NCBI GenBank assembly: GCA_040004035.1
Contig: JAMPLN010000021.1
Source of the DNA: Microcoleus vaginatus_C
Lineage (GTDB): Bacteria; Cyanobacteriota; Cyanobacteriia; Cyanobacteriales; Microcoleaceae
Length of the DNA: 64,000 nucleotides
Strand: one strand, 5' to 3'
Below, one piece after another: positions 51,753 through 61,682 of this stretch (the first letter of the stretch is position 1; every line of letters starts with the position of its first letter). The notes below the pieces were generated by a model. That model was given only the letters and a program-made list of their open reading frames with translations, did not search any database and was not told where the DNA came from. A program made the translations under genes and the position numbers.

Positions 51753-51815
51753 CAAATAAACTATTTTTGAAATAGCTCGATCGACTAAACGGTTATTAAA
51801 TAGGAGCCACTGGCA

Positions 51816-53477
51816 ATGACTGACTCAGAAATACTTAATTCTGATACCATTAAAACACTAAATACTAGCATATCAGAAGTTACAGTTTATACCGATCGCG
51901 CTTTGGTGACTCGGCGCGGTACAGTCGCTTTGACGGGAAACGAGCGAGAATTGGCGATCGCCTCTGTTCCCGCAACCCTCGAAACAGAGTCAGTCAGGGC
52001 CACGGGTGCGGGTACAGTTGCAGTGCGATTGCTGGGAGTGCGAACCGAAACAGTGTTTAGCAGCGAACCAGTGGGCGATCGCACTGCCGAATTAACCCAA
52101 CAAATTCAGGAGTTACAAACCCAAAGACGGGGAATTAACGACAAAATAACCGCCCGAAAAATTCAGCTCAAATTTGTGGAAGGTTTGAGCGAAAAAAGCG
52201 TCGGTTTCTTTTCCAGCAGCATCGCCAAACAGCAGGTAGGTTTAAACGAAACTGGCGAATTGCTCAACTTTTTAGGAACTAATTACCTAAAATATGTAAG
52301 TGCGATCGCCCAGCACGAAAAACAGCAGCGCGAATTAGACAAGCAAATAGAAGCTTTGCTGCAGCAGTTGCGGCAAGTACAAACTCCCCATTCTCAGCAA
52401 AGTTTTAACATCATTGTTGCCATAGAACCCAGTGGCACCGGCAATTTTGAACTAGAAGTTTCCTATGTAGTCATGGGAGCCCGCTGGACTCCCCTTTACG
52501 ACTTGCGAGTCAACACTACCAACAACCAAATTAATCTCAATTACTTAGCCGAAGTCAATCAAAATACAGGCGAAGATTGGACGGGAGTAGGGCTAACTTT
52601 ATCCACAGCAAAACCGGGAATGGGAACTTTGCCACCAAAACTGGAACCTTGGTTTATCGATACTGTTTACCCAAAATCTGCTCAACACCGAGACTTTTCG
52701 ATGAAGCGCAGCCGACAGACTGAGGCAGCAGAAATGGCAACATACTATGAATTAGATATGGCAGAGGCGGCACCATTAGCAATGATGGCTATGCCCCCTG
52801 CTGCTGCCGCACCCGAACCCATAGACGCTACAACAGCCACAGCCAAAGTATCAAGAGAAGGAGGCACTGTCTCATTTCAAGTAGGCGGAAATACCAAGAT
52901 TCCCAGCGACGGTACACCGCACAAAGTGACGATTTTTAGCGAAAATTATCCGTTTAAACCAGAATATATAGCCGTCCCGCGATTAGTCAGTTTTGCCTAT
53001 TTACAAGCAGTTGTTGTAAATCCGCTGACAGGTGCAACTCTTCTACCCGGTAAAGCAAATATCTTTCGCGACAACACTTTTGTTGGTACCGTAAAATTGG
53101 ATAATGTTTCGCCTGGTGAGGAATTTAAACTGAATTTAGGAATAGATGAAGGGTTGAAAATAGAGCGGGAATTAGTGGAAAGACAAGTAGATAAAAAACT
53201 GATCGGCCAGCAGCGGCGCATGAGTTACGCTTATCGCTTAAATGTGACAAACTTGCATCAGGTGCAGGTACACCTGACACTAAAAGAGCAATTGCCAGTC
53301 AGCCGTAATGAACAAATTAAAGTGCGATCGACTCTCACTAATCCGAAGATAGTAGCAGGTGAAATGGGACTGCTAGAATGGATAATGTCTCTGCCGCCGC
53401 AAGCAAAGCAAGAGTTATATTACCAGTTTGTTGTCGAACATCCTCCCGACTTAACAGTCACGGGTTTAGATATTTAA
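51816..53477 (+). CDS. DUF4139 / MuiA-family mucoidy inhibitor-like protein
   Basis: A 553-residue protein. It starts with the MuiA N-terminal domain (SEVTVYTDRALVTRRGTVAL), continues into a coiled coil (residues 90-200), and then the DUF4139 beta-rich part: ELEVSYVVMGARWTPLYDLR, then VNQNTGEDWTGVGLTLSTAK, and near the end the matching C-terminal block. A low-complexity Ala/Met/Pro stretch (AAPLAMMAMPPAAAAPEP) interrupts the middle. Family function is unclear; in one bacterium overexpression reduced mucoidy. AGGAG lies about 11 bases before the ATG. Confidence 0.88.
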   Translation: MTDSEILNSDTIKTLNTSISEVTVYTDRALVTRRGTVALTGNERELAIASVPATLETESVRATGAGTVAVRLLGVRTETVFSSEPVGDRTAELTQQIQELQTQRRGINDKITARKIQLKFVEGLSEKSVGFFSSSIAKQQVGLNETGELLNFLGTNYLKYVSAIAQHEKQQRELDKQIEALLQQLRQVQTPHSQQSFNIIVAIEPSGTGNFELEVSYVVMGARWTPLYDLRVNTTNNQINLNYLAEVNQNTGEDWTGVGLTLSTAKPGMGTLPPKLEPWFIDTVYPKSAQHRDFSMKRSRQTEAAEMATYYELDMAEAAPLAMMAMPPAAAAPEPIDATTATAKVSREGGTVSFQVGGNTKIPSDGTPHKVTIFSENYPFKPEYIAVPRLVSFAYLQAVVVNPLTGATLLPGKANIFRDNTFVGTVKLDNVSPGEEFKLNLGIDEGLKIERELVERQVDKKLIGQQRRMSYAYRLNVTNLHQVQVHLTLKEQLPVSRNEQIKVRSTLTNPKIVAGEMGLLEWIMSLPPQAKQELYYQFVVEHPPDLTVTGLDI

Positions 53478-53568
53478 TATTAAGTCGATAAAAACTTGTT
53501 TGGAGTCAGGACTTTAGTCCTGATTCGTCAGCACGTATGAGGACTGAAGTCCCGAGAAACTATCAAAT

Positions 53569-54060
53569 CTAGCGGTAATTGGTAAACTGCAAAGCCACGG
53601 GATACTCTTCCTGCTTCAAGCGTTGAATCACCAACTGCAAATCATCCTTATCCTTAGCAGACACCCGCACTGCATCTCCTTGAATCGAACCTTGAATCTT
53701 CTTAAATTCATCCCGAATCAATTTAGTAATTTGTTTCGCGATTTCCTGACTAATTCCTTTTTTTAGTTTAATTTCTTGACGCACCCGACTGCCGCTAGCA
53801 GGTTCAGCTTTGCCGTAATCAAAAATTTTCAAAGATAAATTCCGCTTGGCGGCTTTAGTTTGCAAAACAGTGTGAATTGCGTCGAGAGTAAATTCGCTGT
53901 CCGTATTGACAGTAATTGATTCTGCGCCCAATTCCACGGTAGTTTTGGTATCTTTCAAGTCGTAGCGGCTTTGAATTTCCCGCACAGTTTGGTCAACAGC
54001 GTTAACTAATTCTTGCCGATCGAAATCGCTGACAATATCAAAGGAATAACTAGCAGCCAT
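53569..54060 (-). CDS. yajQ: YajQ-family nucleotide-binding protein
   Basis: A 163-residue two-domain protein with the YajQ pattern: SYSFDIVSDFDRQELVNAVD at the start, IQSRYDLKDTKTTVEL, and LKKGISQEIAKQITKLIRDE with IQGDAVRVSAKDKDDLQ near the end. Some members bind cyclic di-GMP or nucleic acids. The cellular role in cyanobacteria is unknown. Flanked on the promoter side by a TTGGTAA/TTGGTAG heptamer run (54061-54125). Confidence 0.93.
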   Translation of the reverse strand: MAASYSFDIVSDFDRQELVNAVDQTVREIQSRYDLKDTKTTVELGAESITVNTDSEFTLDAIHTVLQTKAAKRNLSLKIFDYGKAEPASGSRVRQEIKLKKGISQEIAKQITKLIRDEFKKIQGSIQGDAVRVSAKDKDDLQLVIQRLKQEEYPVALQFTNYR

Positions 54061-54183
54061 AAATTAGTAATTGGTAATGGGTAATTGGTAGTTGGTAATG
54101 GGTGATTGGTAGTTGGTAGTTGGTAATTAGTCATTAATTAAGCGTCTCTTAACTAATGACTAATGACCAGTGACTAATAACAA

Positions 54184-54603
54184 TTAGCCATTAACAGCCA
54201 TTAAACTGAAATAGAATAAAGTAACTGTGCAAGAAGAACTAATCGCAAACATGAGCGATCGCCCCAGCGGCACATTCAGAATATAGAAAACCGAAAACAA
54301 CAACCGGGCGATCGTAAAAGCGATCGCAGCCCAACCCGCCGGTTCCGAATCTACCCCCGTCACAAAAGCCATCAAAGCCGCCGCTGAAAACAGCATAAAC
54401 GTCTCAAACGAATTTTGGTGAGCCCAAGTTGCCCGCTGAGCGTAAGCAGGCAACTTATCAAACATAGCGCGGGGGGCGGCTTGGTCATAGCCTAGCTGCA
54501 AGCGGGCGAACGCAACCACCAAAAACGGTGCGTAAACCAGCGCAGCAGCAGCAGCAATACAATCAAGCAGAATAACCGACACAGGCAATCCCAAGAGCAT
54601 CAT
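54184..54603 (-). CDS. MAPEG-family membrane protein
   Basis: A 139-residue protein with four hydrophobic helices and the MAPEG-type loop RATWAHQNSFETFMLFSAAA (conserved Asn-x-x-Glu). Eukaryotic relatives are microsomal glutathione transferases; bacterial members are of unknown substrate. Two adjacent ATGs (54603 and 54600) are equivalent choices. It follows the SLOG-like gene by 12 bp on the same strand, so both are probably in one transcript. Confidence 0.85.
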   Translation of the reverse strand: MMLLGLPVSVILLDCIAAAAALVYAPFLVVAFARLQLGYDQAAPRAMFDKLPAYAQRATWAHQNSFETFMLFSAAALMAFVTGVDSEPAGWAAIAFTIARLLFSVFYILNVPLGRSLMFAISSSCTVTLFYFSLMAVNG

Positions 54604-54615
54604 CCGCCTCGCAGT

Positions 54616-55176
54616 TCAATCAAAATAGAACAGAGTAACTACCTTGCGCTGTTCCTCCGCATCCTGGCAAGTTTTCAGCAAAGTGTGGCTTTCGTGAAAA
54701 GCAAAACATATCAGTTGCTGGCAGCGAGAAATAATCTCCTGATTGCACATGGCGCTTGCTTCCGGGAGAGACAAGCTATCATTTTTGGGATTTTCTACCA
54801 AATGTATCACTTGTTCGAGTTGGTCGCGAGACTCCCGAGGCTGGCGGCTCATGCTTTGTGGCAAAATCACCGTCAGCAGATTTGGATCTGCTCGCATTGC
54901 TCCCCGAATTGCTGCTGAATTGGTGCCTGTTGCACCAGAAGTGATGAGCTGATTGCCTCCCAGAACTATGGCGTAGCTCAGCATCTCAATTAGCTGCTGG
55001 TGGGTAATAGGAACGTGGCGAGAACCCAAAAGAGCAATCCGCTTGGAGCTGGTTTGCTGGATCGCCGCAAGTTCTTGTAAAAAATCATCTACTCTGGGTA
55101 GCTCAATTGATTGACTCAAAGAATTTATTAAATTAAATAAAACTACGTTGTGGATTTTAGCAGACTCACTAGCCAT
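54616..55176 (-). CDS. DprA/SLOG-like nucleotide-binding protein
   Basis: About 186 residues. The core RIALLGSRHVPITHQQL, LVLGG-like VLGGNQLITSGATGTNSAAI and the later VILPQSMSRQPRESRDQLEQ have the Rossmann-like SLOG pattern seen in DprA (DNA recombination mediator A) and related proteins. It is smaller than DprA and lacks the SAM and winged-helix parts. A TTG at 55185 would add three residues. I chose ATG 55176. It is the first gene of a likely two-gene unit with the MAPEG gene. Confidence 0.7.
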   Translation of the reverse strand: MASESAKIHNVVLFNLINSLSQSIELPRVDDFLQELAAIQQTSSKRIALLGSRHVPITHQQLIEMLSYAIVLGGNQLITSGATGTNSAAIRGAMRADPNLLTVILPQSMSRQPRESRDQLEQVIHLVENPKNDSLSLPEASAMCNQEIISRCQQLICFAFHESHTLLKTCQDAEEQRKVVTLFYFD

Positions 55177-55397
55177 TGCCGCCAAAAAGAAGTTAAGAAT
55201 TGCTGATTTACGGGATCAGACTAGACGATCTGGAGATTTGAGGAAGCCAGAAGGCAGAATGTCTGAAGACATTCGGCAGCCGGAGCTCAAGGTAGAATTC
55301 AAGAAAAATTGAGAATTTAAGAATTTGGGCTTTTTATTTATTTAAACAAAAAGTTCTCTCTGCCGAATACCTTTTTCCCTCAGCTCCGGCTCTGTTA

Positions 55398-56471
55398 TTA
55401 ATGGACTCGATCGCTCAGGCCCAAGGAGGCCATCATGCCATCAAGGTCAAAATGTTCTGCCATTAGCTGAGTAACGCATTCCACCTTGATCGGTTCGTGC
55501 AGGCGCACGCTGCCAAAGGTGCTGTCGATAATTTCTACCGTAGTTAAGGTATCCAAATCAACAGACAAAACCGGAATTTCCATTTCTTCTGCCCTGCCAA
55601 TCACTAGGGGAGAAGGAGGCAAGTGGCCTGTCAAAATTAAGCACTGAGTCGAGCTCTCCAGAGCCGCGAGCTGAATGTCCGTGCGATCGCCCCCCGTCAC
55701 CACCGCCATATTTCTCGCTTTGCGGAAATACTTCAGAGCTGAACTAACATTCATCGCGCCAATTGTCAAGGTTTCCACCATCAAGTCCAAACGGTCTCGA
55801 CGGCACAGCACGTCAGCTTTCAATTGGTGCACCAATTCTTTGACGCTGACACTTCGCAGCAAAGCACTTCTCGGCAGCATTCCCAAAACTGGAATACCCG
55901 CAGCCTCCAGAAAAGGTCGCACAGTAGCCGTTACGGATTCGAGTTTGTCCGAGGGAACGTCGTTGAGTACCACGCCCAGCAACCGCGAACCCAAACGCTT
56001 TTTAGCCGACAGCAAATCGTCTATATAAAGATCGATCGGGCGGGCTATCAACAGCACAGAGGCATCAACTGCTTCAGCGACTTGAGCCAAAGACAAGTCA
56101 AACAGACTGCCTTCCTCCAAATTAGCCGGGCCTTCTAACAGCACCAAGTCTCCGCTGGGAGCTTGCAAATATTGCGCTAAAGACTGGCGGTAATCTGTCT
56201 TGTCTTCTCCCCGCAAACGTTTGTGAACCGTCTCTTCATCCAAATACAGCAGTGTTGACGGCATCTGACTTTCCGAAAGATTCAGCGTCTCTACCGCGAA
56301 CCGCACGTCTTCGTCCTCGATCCCAGCTCCTGGCGAGCTGAAACAGGTTCCCAGAGGTTTGCCGTAGGCGACGGCCAGTCCTTTTCCCCGGAGTCCGAGT
56401 GCCATCCCTAGGGCGATGGCAGACTTGCCACTGTAAGCTTTTGTGGAACCGATCAGCAAATATTTAGTCAA
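55398..56471 (-). CDS. BioD-like/DRTGG-domain (phosphotransacetylase N-terminal-type) protein
   Basis: About 357 residues. The N-terminal P-loop domain (YLLIGSTKAYSGKSAIALGM) is of the BioD/CobB type. The second half (LKYFRKARNMAVVTGGDRTD, then IQLAALESSTQCLILTG) is the DRTGG domain. Together they equal the regulatory N-terminal part of long phosphotransacetylases, without the catalytic PTA domain. It is common in cyanobacteria as a stand-alone protein. Starts are ambiguous: TTG 56495 or TTG 56471. I chose 56471 because GAAGG lies about 10 bases ahead. Confidence 0.8.
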   Translation of the reverse strand: MTKYLLIGSTKAYSGKSAIALGMALGLRGKGLAVAYGKPLGTCFSSPGAGIEDEDVRFAVETLNLSESQMPSTLLYLDEETVHKRLRGEDKTDYRQSLAQYLQAPSGDLVLLEGPANLEEGSLFDLSLAQVAEAVDASVLLIARPIDLYIDDLLSAKKRLGSRLLGVVLNDVPSDKLESVTATVRPFLEAAGIPVLGMLPRSALLRSVSVKELVHQLKADVLCRRDRLDLMVETLTIGAMNVSSALKYFRKARNMAVVTGGDRTDIQLAALESSTQCLILTGHLPPSPLVIGRAEEMEIPVLSVDLDTLTTVEIIDSTFGSVRLHEPIKVECVTQLMAEHFDLDGMMASLGLSDRVH

Positions 56472-57893
56472 GTTGGGTACGCCTTCAATCCTCAATTTGC
56501 ACCTGTCTATTTCAATAAATTTAGTTTTTTCTACAGTATTTCTGAACTGCGGCTCAATTTTGCAATACTATTATACTCGATTTTGTCGCATTTGGGTCAA
56601 GTGTTTTTTTGCGGGAAATTTTTATTCACCTGTTCCCAACCATTTTCTTCCCATTTTTTTTACTTGATTTTGGCAAAGCAGTTTTTAAATTGTTTGTTTT
56701 ACCCGCAGTTTTTGACAAGTATTTATCTCCCATAATTCCTTTAAAAACCGATTTTAATTAGAAAATTTTTAGCCATTTTTATTACTGAGCTTAGATATTA
56801 ATACCGACTTTTATAAAATAAAAATAACAAGGTAGAAGTGGTGATTTCACAAAAAAATACCTATTGAGAGGGCTTGGTGCAGTTTTTGTTTGGTATATAG
56901 CAATCCTCGCATCATTTGTGAATTGCTTACTCCCTCCCCTTACCAAGGGGAGGGTTGGGGTAGGGTTAAAAATTTACGACTCATTTATGATTGATTGCTA
57001 TCGTACAGGTATTTGTCTGACTAAATCCCGGTGCTTGCCTGATCATTTTTGCATATAATTAAAAATCGATAGGTGGTATTATTAGTTATTAATTATTAGT
57101 GCGATCGCCCGCGTTCAAACTGAGCGGTGGCACGGCGATCAATAAGCTGCTTAAAATCCGGCTTTTAGCTTCTAAACACATAAATTATCGGGTGGCGTGG
57201 GCTGGCATTTCCGTAGCCTTTTGGCTGATTGCGATGCTAGCCCGATCGCAGTTCAAGCGCTGTAGATTGATTTTCCTTGGGCGGATCTACAGCGCTTTCC
57301 TCTCAGCTACCGAGTCGCAAAATTTGAACGAAATCGGACGGCGCGATTCGCCTAACGGCGCGATTCGCCTAACGGCGATAGCTTCGCTCGCGCGTACTCG
57401 CACAGCACCAATGTCCGAAATAGGCTTTTGCGCTTGTTCCACAACAAATACAGCAGTTTTCAATTGGATGAAATATAGGTAGGGGCTCAGGCTTTCCCTG
57501 AGTCCCTACGCGAAATCTGTATCACGCTCAACTGAAAACTGCGGTAGATTTACTTTAGTAATGGGGATAAGTGCTGACCCCCAAAGGGATTATTGAGAAT
57601 GATCCAACAACTCACTTACTATTTCCGCTTTTCAAATAGGGCTGGCGCACCAATCATGTAATGTTGCCGTCGAGGCGTTACACTATTGGTGCGCCAGTTA
57701 TAGCGCCCCTCAATCGATTTTAGATTTTAGATTTTAGATTTTAGATTGAAGAAAGCGACCCCACTGATAAATCCGGGGGCTGGCGATCGGGAGCGAGGAG
57801 CTTTTTTCTCGATCCACGAATCAATCCGGGGGCCCCGGATTAAATTGCTTGATTGTCAATTGCGGACTTTCGGGAGTCCGGCTGCGGTGAAAG
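56472..57893. repeat. Long spacer containing several small palindromic elements
   Basis: About 1.4 kb without a convincing gene. It holds four distinct structures: a CCCTCCCCTTACC...GGGGAGGGTTGGGG repeat near 56933-56968; a perfect 12-bp hairpin AGCGCTGTAGAT/ATCTACAGCGCT at 57256-57296; a nested palindrome with ends GCAGTTTTCA/TGAAAACTGC at 57453-57542; and a 13-bp inverted repeat CTGGCGCACCAAT/ATTGGTGCGCCAG at 57642-57697. A tandem GCGATTCGCCTAACGG repeat lies at 57345-57378 and a TTTAGAT heptamer run at 57718-57747. It looks like a dumping ground for small mobile repeats. Confidence 0.75.
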
Positions 57894-58268
57894 TTATTCA
57901 TCCATTCGCATCAGCTTGCGGTAAAACGTTTTAGAAAAATCGACAGTACGAGTCCGCTGAAAAGTCAGGAGAACCTCAATTAAGCAACTAACAAACTCAG
58001 AGCTTTGCATAGTCACTTCGTAGCTGAGTTCAGCATTGCCGTCAAACAACACCCGACAGCGGGTTAAATCGATCGGCAGCGACGAGATATTCCAACTAGC
58101 GACAAACGGCACGCTCTCCCCGCCGTCAATTTTTCTTGCCCCCTCCAAGCTTTTGAGCTTGTAGAGGCCAATAGCGTGCGGTAAAAACTTGCGCCTGGGC
58201 TCTTGACAGAAAGGCGCGTAGACTTTCACTTCTTTGTCATCGGCTGGCTTGAGTTGAGGAATAGACAT
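57894..58268 (-). CDS. Conserved-looking protein of unknown function
   Basis: A 124-residue protein without a family I can name. It has good codon use and a normal mix of residues, for example MSIPQLKPADDKEVKVYAPF, IDGGESVPFVASWNISSLPI and YEVTMQSSEFVSCLIEVLLT. No signal peptide or membrane helix is seen. It is divergent from the GT2 synthase gene 246 bp away. Confidence 0.6.
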   Translation of the reverse strand: MSIPQLKPADDKEVKVYAPFCQEPRRKFLPHAIGLYKLKSLEGARKIDGGESVPFVASWNISSLPIDLTRCRVLFDGNAELSYEVTMQSSEFVSCLIEVLLTFQRTRTVDFSKTFYRKLMRMDE

Positions 58269-58514
58269 ATTTCCACCTCAGACAATTATTACTAACAGAT
58301 AGTTTAGATCCCCTGAAAAAACTAACAGATATTCCTGGTCGATCGCAAGCAAAAGTCAACCAAAATACTCTATGCAGTACCCGTTTACCAGGGCCGTACA
58401 AACACCTAACCCGCTGGTTGTCCTCCCGTCCGCTTTCGACAAAAGTCCAGAAACTGATACAGTAGATGCTTATATCTAAAATCAAAAACTATTGGTGGTT
58501 GAATCAAGTAACCT

Positions 58515-60032
58515 ATGCAGGAGAGTTCTTGGCCAGAAAACGACGCTCGCAGCGAGCTTAACTTGGACATCTCTGATTTAGCTCAAGAAGAGCTCAAGAG
58601 TTTGACCTCGACCTCGAAGCTCAGCAAAGTATTTGCTATACCAGACATTGGCGACAGGGTGTTTGACGCGGAAACAAAAGCAGAGCTCCCGGTTGCGGTG
58701 TCTGTGCCGGGAACTCCCTCTTTTCCTCAAAATCTGTACCGGGGACGCCGCGGAAAAGCCGCCGCAGTGCTGACAGCGATTTGGGCCGGCACGATCGCCC
58801 TGCACTTGATTTCTTGGGGTGCGTGGGTAGTGTGGGGGTTGACGGGACTGCTGTGGATGCAAGCATTTCGAGTTTTGTTTGCTTCGCCCAAGCCGGCACT
58901 GCCGCCTCTTGCCGATGAAAGTCGAGAGGATTGGCCTTATGTGTCGCTGCTGGTGGCGGCGAAAAATGAGGAAGCGGTGATTGCCCGATTCGTAGAATCC
59001 ATCTGCAATGTAGATTATCCCATCGACCGCTACGAAGTTTGGGCGATCGACGATCACAGCAGCGACGACACGCCGCTAGTATTGGAACAGCTAACCAAAA
59101 AGTACCCCCAGCTCAAAGTATTTCGCAGAGGAGCAAATGCCAGCGGCGGGAAGTCGGGAGCACTGAATCAAGTGTTACCGCTGACTCGCGGGGAATTTGT
59201 GGGAATATTTGACGCCGACGCGACGGTAACGCCGGATTTGCTGCGCCGGGTGCTGCCAGTGTTCCAAGGAGAAAAGGTAGGGGCTGTGCAAGTCAGAAAA
59301 GCCATCGCCAATGCTGCGGTAAATTTTTGGACTCGCGGCCAAGAAGCAGAAATGGCTCTCGACAGTTTTTTCCAACAGCAGCGGATTGCGATCGGCGGCA
59401 TTGGAGAATTGCGCGGTAACGGCCAATTCATGCGCCGCACAGCCTTGGAAAGCTGCGGAGGCTGGAACGAGGAGACGATTACCGATGACCTGGATTTGAC
59501 TGTGAGGCTGCACCTAGACCGATGGGACATTGAATTTCTCGCTTTCCCAGCCGTGTCAGAAGAAGGAGTCACTAACGCTCGCGCTCTGTGGCACCAGCGC
59601 AATCGCTGGGCAGAAGGTGGCTATCAGCGTTATCTTGACTACTGGCGGCTAATTTTGCGGAACCGCATGGGAACTGGGAAAACTTGGGATTTATTTGGAT
59701 TTTGGGTATCTCAATATTTCTTACCCACAGTAGCGCTACCCGACTTTGTGATGTCAATTGCGCTGCGCCGGATGCCGATCGCCAGTCCCATAACTTTTAT
59801 GACCCTTACATTGTCGGTGGTGGGAATGTTTGTCGGTTTGCGCCGCACTCGCAAAGAGACCAAATTTGACGTAAGGCGAGTTTTTGTCACCTTGCTGCAA
59901 ACGCTGCGGGCTACTGTGTATATGTTCCACTGGCTGCTGGTAGGGACTGTGACGGCTCGGATTGCGGTACGGCCGAAGCGACTCAAATGGGTCAAAACCG
60001 TCCATCAAGGTGCTGCTAATAGCATCAAGTAA
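58515..60032 (+). CDS. Processive glycosyltransferase family 2 (cellulose synthase-like)
   Basis: A 505-residue membrane GT2. After an N-terminal cytoplasmic part and two helices (residues 85-120), the catalytic domain shows VSLLVAAKNEEAVIARFVES, the first Asp in WAIDDHSSDDT, the DxD in GIFDADATVTPD, the TDD-type acid motif in EETITDDLDLTV and the QxxRW motif as HQRNRWAEGG. Further membrane helices follow. This full D, DxD, D, QxxRW set marks processive beta-glycan synthases or lipid glycosyltransferases. The product sugar cannot be decided. It stands alone. Confidence 0.9.
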   Translation: MQESSWPENDARSELNLDISDLAQEELKSLTSTSKLSKVFAIPDIGDRVFDAETKAELPVAVSVPGTPSFPQNLYRGRRGKAAAVLTAIWAGTIALHLISWGAWVVWGLTGLLWMQAFRVLFASPKPALPPLADESREDWPYVSLLVAAKNEEAVIARFVESICNVDYPIDRYEVWAIDDHSSDDTPLVLEQLTKKYPQLKVFRRGANASGGKSGALNQVLPLTRGEFVGIFDADATVTPDLLRRVLPVFQGEKVGAVQVRKAIANAAVNFWTRGQEAEMALDSFFQQQRIAIGGIGELRGNGQFMRRTALESCGGWNEETITDDLDLTVRLHLDRWDIEFLAFPAVSEEGVTNARALWHQRNRWAEGGYQRYLDYWRLILRNRMGTGKTWDLFGFWVSQYFLPTVALPDFVMSIALRRMPIASPITFMTLTLSVVGMFVGLRRTRKETKFDVRRVFVTLLQTLRATVYMFHWLLVGTVTARIAVRPKRLKWVKTVHQGAANSIK

Positions 60033-60369
60033 ACAATTCGCAGAAATATCTAGGCACAGTATCGCCGAACGTCCGAAGATTTTCCGAGGCAAAAAAACAC
60101 CAACGCTCGCCAAATACCTCCCCGCCATATCCTAAGAGTAAAATTTGGCAATTCCGAGAAAAAAACACTTGGAAACAGCTTAGGTAATAGGTAATCGGCG
60201 AGCGGTAATAGCGAATAAGTAATCGGCCATACAAAAGTCTAAATTTAAAAGATAAAAGCGATAATTTTTAACTTTTAACTTGACAAAAAACCAATTACTA
60301 TCTATTAATTATGAATTGCCAATTAGGACGAATTGCTTGTTGCCAACTACCCGTCACCCGTAATTGATA
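60033..60369. other. Spacer before sucC
   Basis: About 340 bp with short GGTAATAGGTAATCGG-type near-repeats around 60183-60230 and no open frame of note. The sucC promoter is expected here, but no clear boxes were picked out. Confidence 0.35.
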
Positions 60370-61599
60370 ATGGATTTGTTAGAGTACCAAGCTAAATCTT
60401 TATTTCGCCAGATGGCAATTCCGATTTTGCCGTCGCAGCGGATTGACAATCCCGCCGACCTCAAAGGACTGAAAATTCCCTACCCAGTTGTACTCAAGTC
60501 GCAAGTGCGGGCTGGGGGACGGGGCAGGGCGGGCGGTATCAAGTTTGTGGAAAATACGATCGATGCAGTAGCTGCCGCCCAAACAATTTTTAATTTGCCG
60601 ATAGAGGATGAATATCCCCAAGTTCTACTGGCAGAAGCAAAGTACAACGCTGACCAAGAATTGTACTTAGCGGTACTCCTAGACCCCGTAGCCCGCCGCC
60701 CGGTGCTTCTGGGCTCGAGACAAGGAGGTATGGATGTCGAAGGGTCGATCGAGCAAATGCAGCAAGTGGCCGTAGATCAAGAATTTTCCCCATTCTACGC
60801 GAGGCGTCTCACGCTGAAAATGGGATTGCAGGGAGACTTGATTCAATCGGTGAGCACCATTGTCGAAAAAATGTACCGGCTGTTTGTCGAAAAAGATTTA
60901 GATTTAGTAGAAATCAATCCTCTCGGCATCAGCCCGACGGGAGAGGTAATGGCTTTAGACGGTAAAGTCACCGCCAACGACGATGCCTTGGGGCGACATC
61001 CAGATTTGGCCGCACTATCGGGAAAGAGGCAAAGCAGCGGGTTGGCACGGGAAAGAAGAGGTTCCCATGCTGGGGGCGATCGCCCCCATTCCCACTCGAA
61101 GGTTCAGCAGTCGCCGGAGTTTGACCCCAAATCTAAATCCTCAATCTCGAATTCCGACTCCCTGCAATTAATAGAACTAGACGGGAATATCGCGATTTTG
61201 TGCAACGGAGTGGGCCTGACAATGGCAACTCTGGATGCTGTAACCCACCACGGAGGAAAACCAGCTAATTTTGTGAATATTGGTTCCCTAGACCTCTACG
61301 ATGCAGCAAATGCGCTGCGCGATCGCGTGGAGTTGGGTCTGGAGTTAGTCGCTCAGGATAAAAGCGTTAAGGTGATACTTGTAAATATTTTGGGCAGCGC
61401 CTCCAAGACCGAGGAAATAATCGCTGCAGTAGCCGGCTATTTGGAACGGAAAGCTCGCGCTAACCGCCACATCCAAGTGGTGCTGCGGCTAGTAGAGATC
61501 GATGCTGATGCTGTTAAAAAGCGTTTGGGACAGTGGCCGGTGCAGCTAGCTAGCACTTTGGATGAGGCCGCGGCCGCTTCTGTATCCTCCGTCAAGTAG
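60370..61599 (+). CDS. sucC: Succinate-CoA ligase subunit beta
   Basis: About 409 residues of the ATP-grasp subunit that makes ATP from succinyl-CoA (or the reverse) with SucD. The start MDLLEYQAKSLFRQMAIPIL, the KSQVRAGGRGRAGGIKFV nucleotide loop, LDLVEINPLG and ALDGKVTANDDALGRHPDL are standard. Between about residues 215 and 260 a low-complexity insertion (RERRGSHAGGDRPHSHS region) replaces the usual short loop. After it, ELDGNIAILCNGVGLTMAT resumes the family pattern. The start is ATG 60370; a TTG lies two codons upstream. sucD follows 83 bp later. Confidence 0.93.
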   Translation: MDLLEYQAKSLFRQMAIPILPSQRIDNPADLKGLKIPYPVVLKSQVRAGGRGRAGGIKFVENTIDAVAAAQTIFNLPIEDEYPQVLLAEAKYNADQELYLAVLLDPVARRPVLLGSRQGGMDVEGSIEQMQQVAVDQEFSPFYARRLTLKMGLQGDLIQSVSTIVEKMYRLFVEKDLDLVEINPLGISPTGEVMALDGKVTANDDALGRHPDLAALSGKRQSSGLARERRGSHAGGDRPHSHSKVQQSPEFDPKSKSSISNSDSLQLIELDGNIAILCNGVGLTMATLDAVTHHGGKPANFVNIGSLDLYDAANALRDRVELGLELVAQDKSVKVILVNILGSASKTEEIIAAVAGYLERKARANRHIQVVLRLVEIDADAVKKRLGQWPVQLASTLDEAAAASVSSVK

Positions 61600-61682
61600 C
61601 GGCAGTCGATCGGCAAAAAACGAGATTTCTGTACAGATGAAGGCCTTCTGCTTTTTACAGATCGAGTGTCAAGTGGGAAAAA

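Noticed and set aside
57099..57482. 127-codon open frame in the 57-kb spacer
   Set aside because: It crosses a hairpin element and a tandem GCGATTCGCC repeat; composition is unlike a protein.
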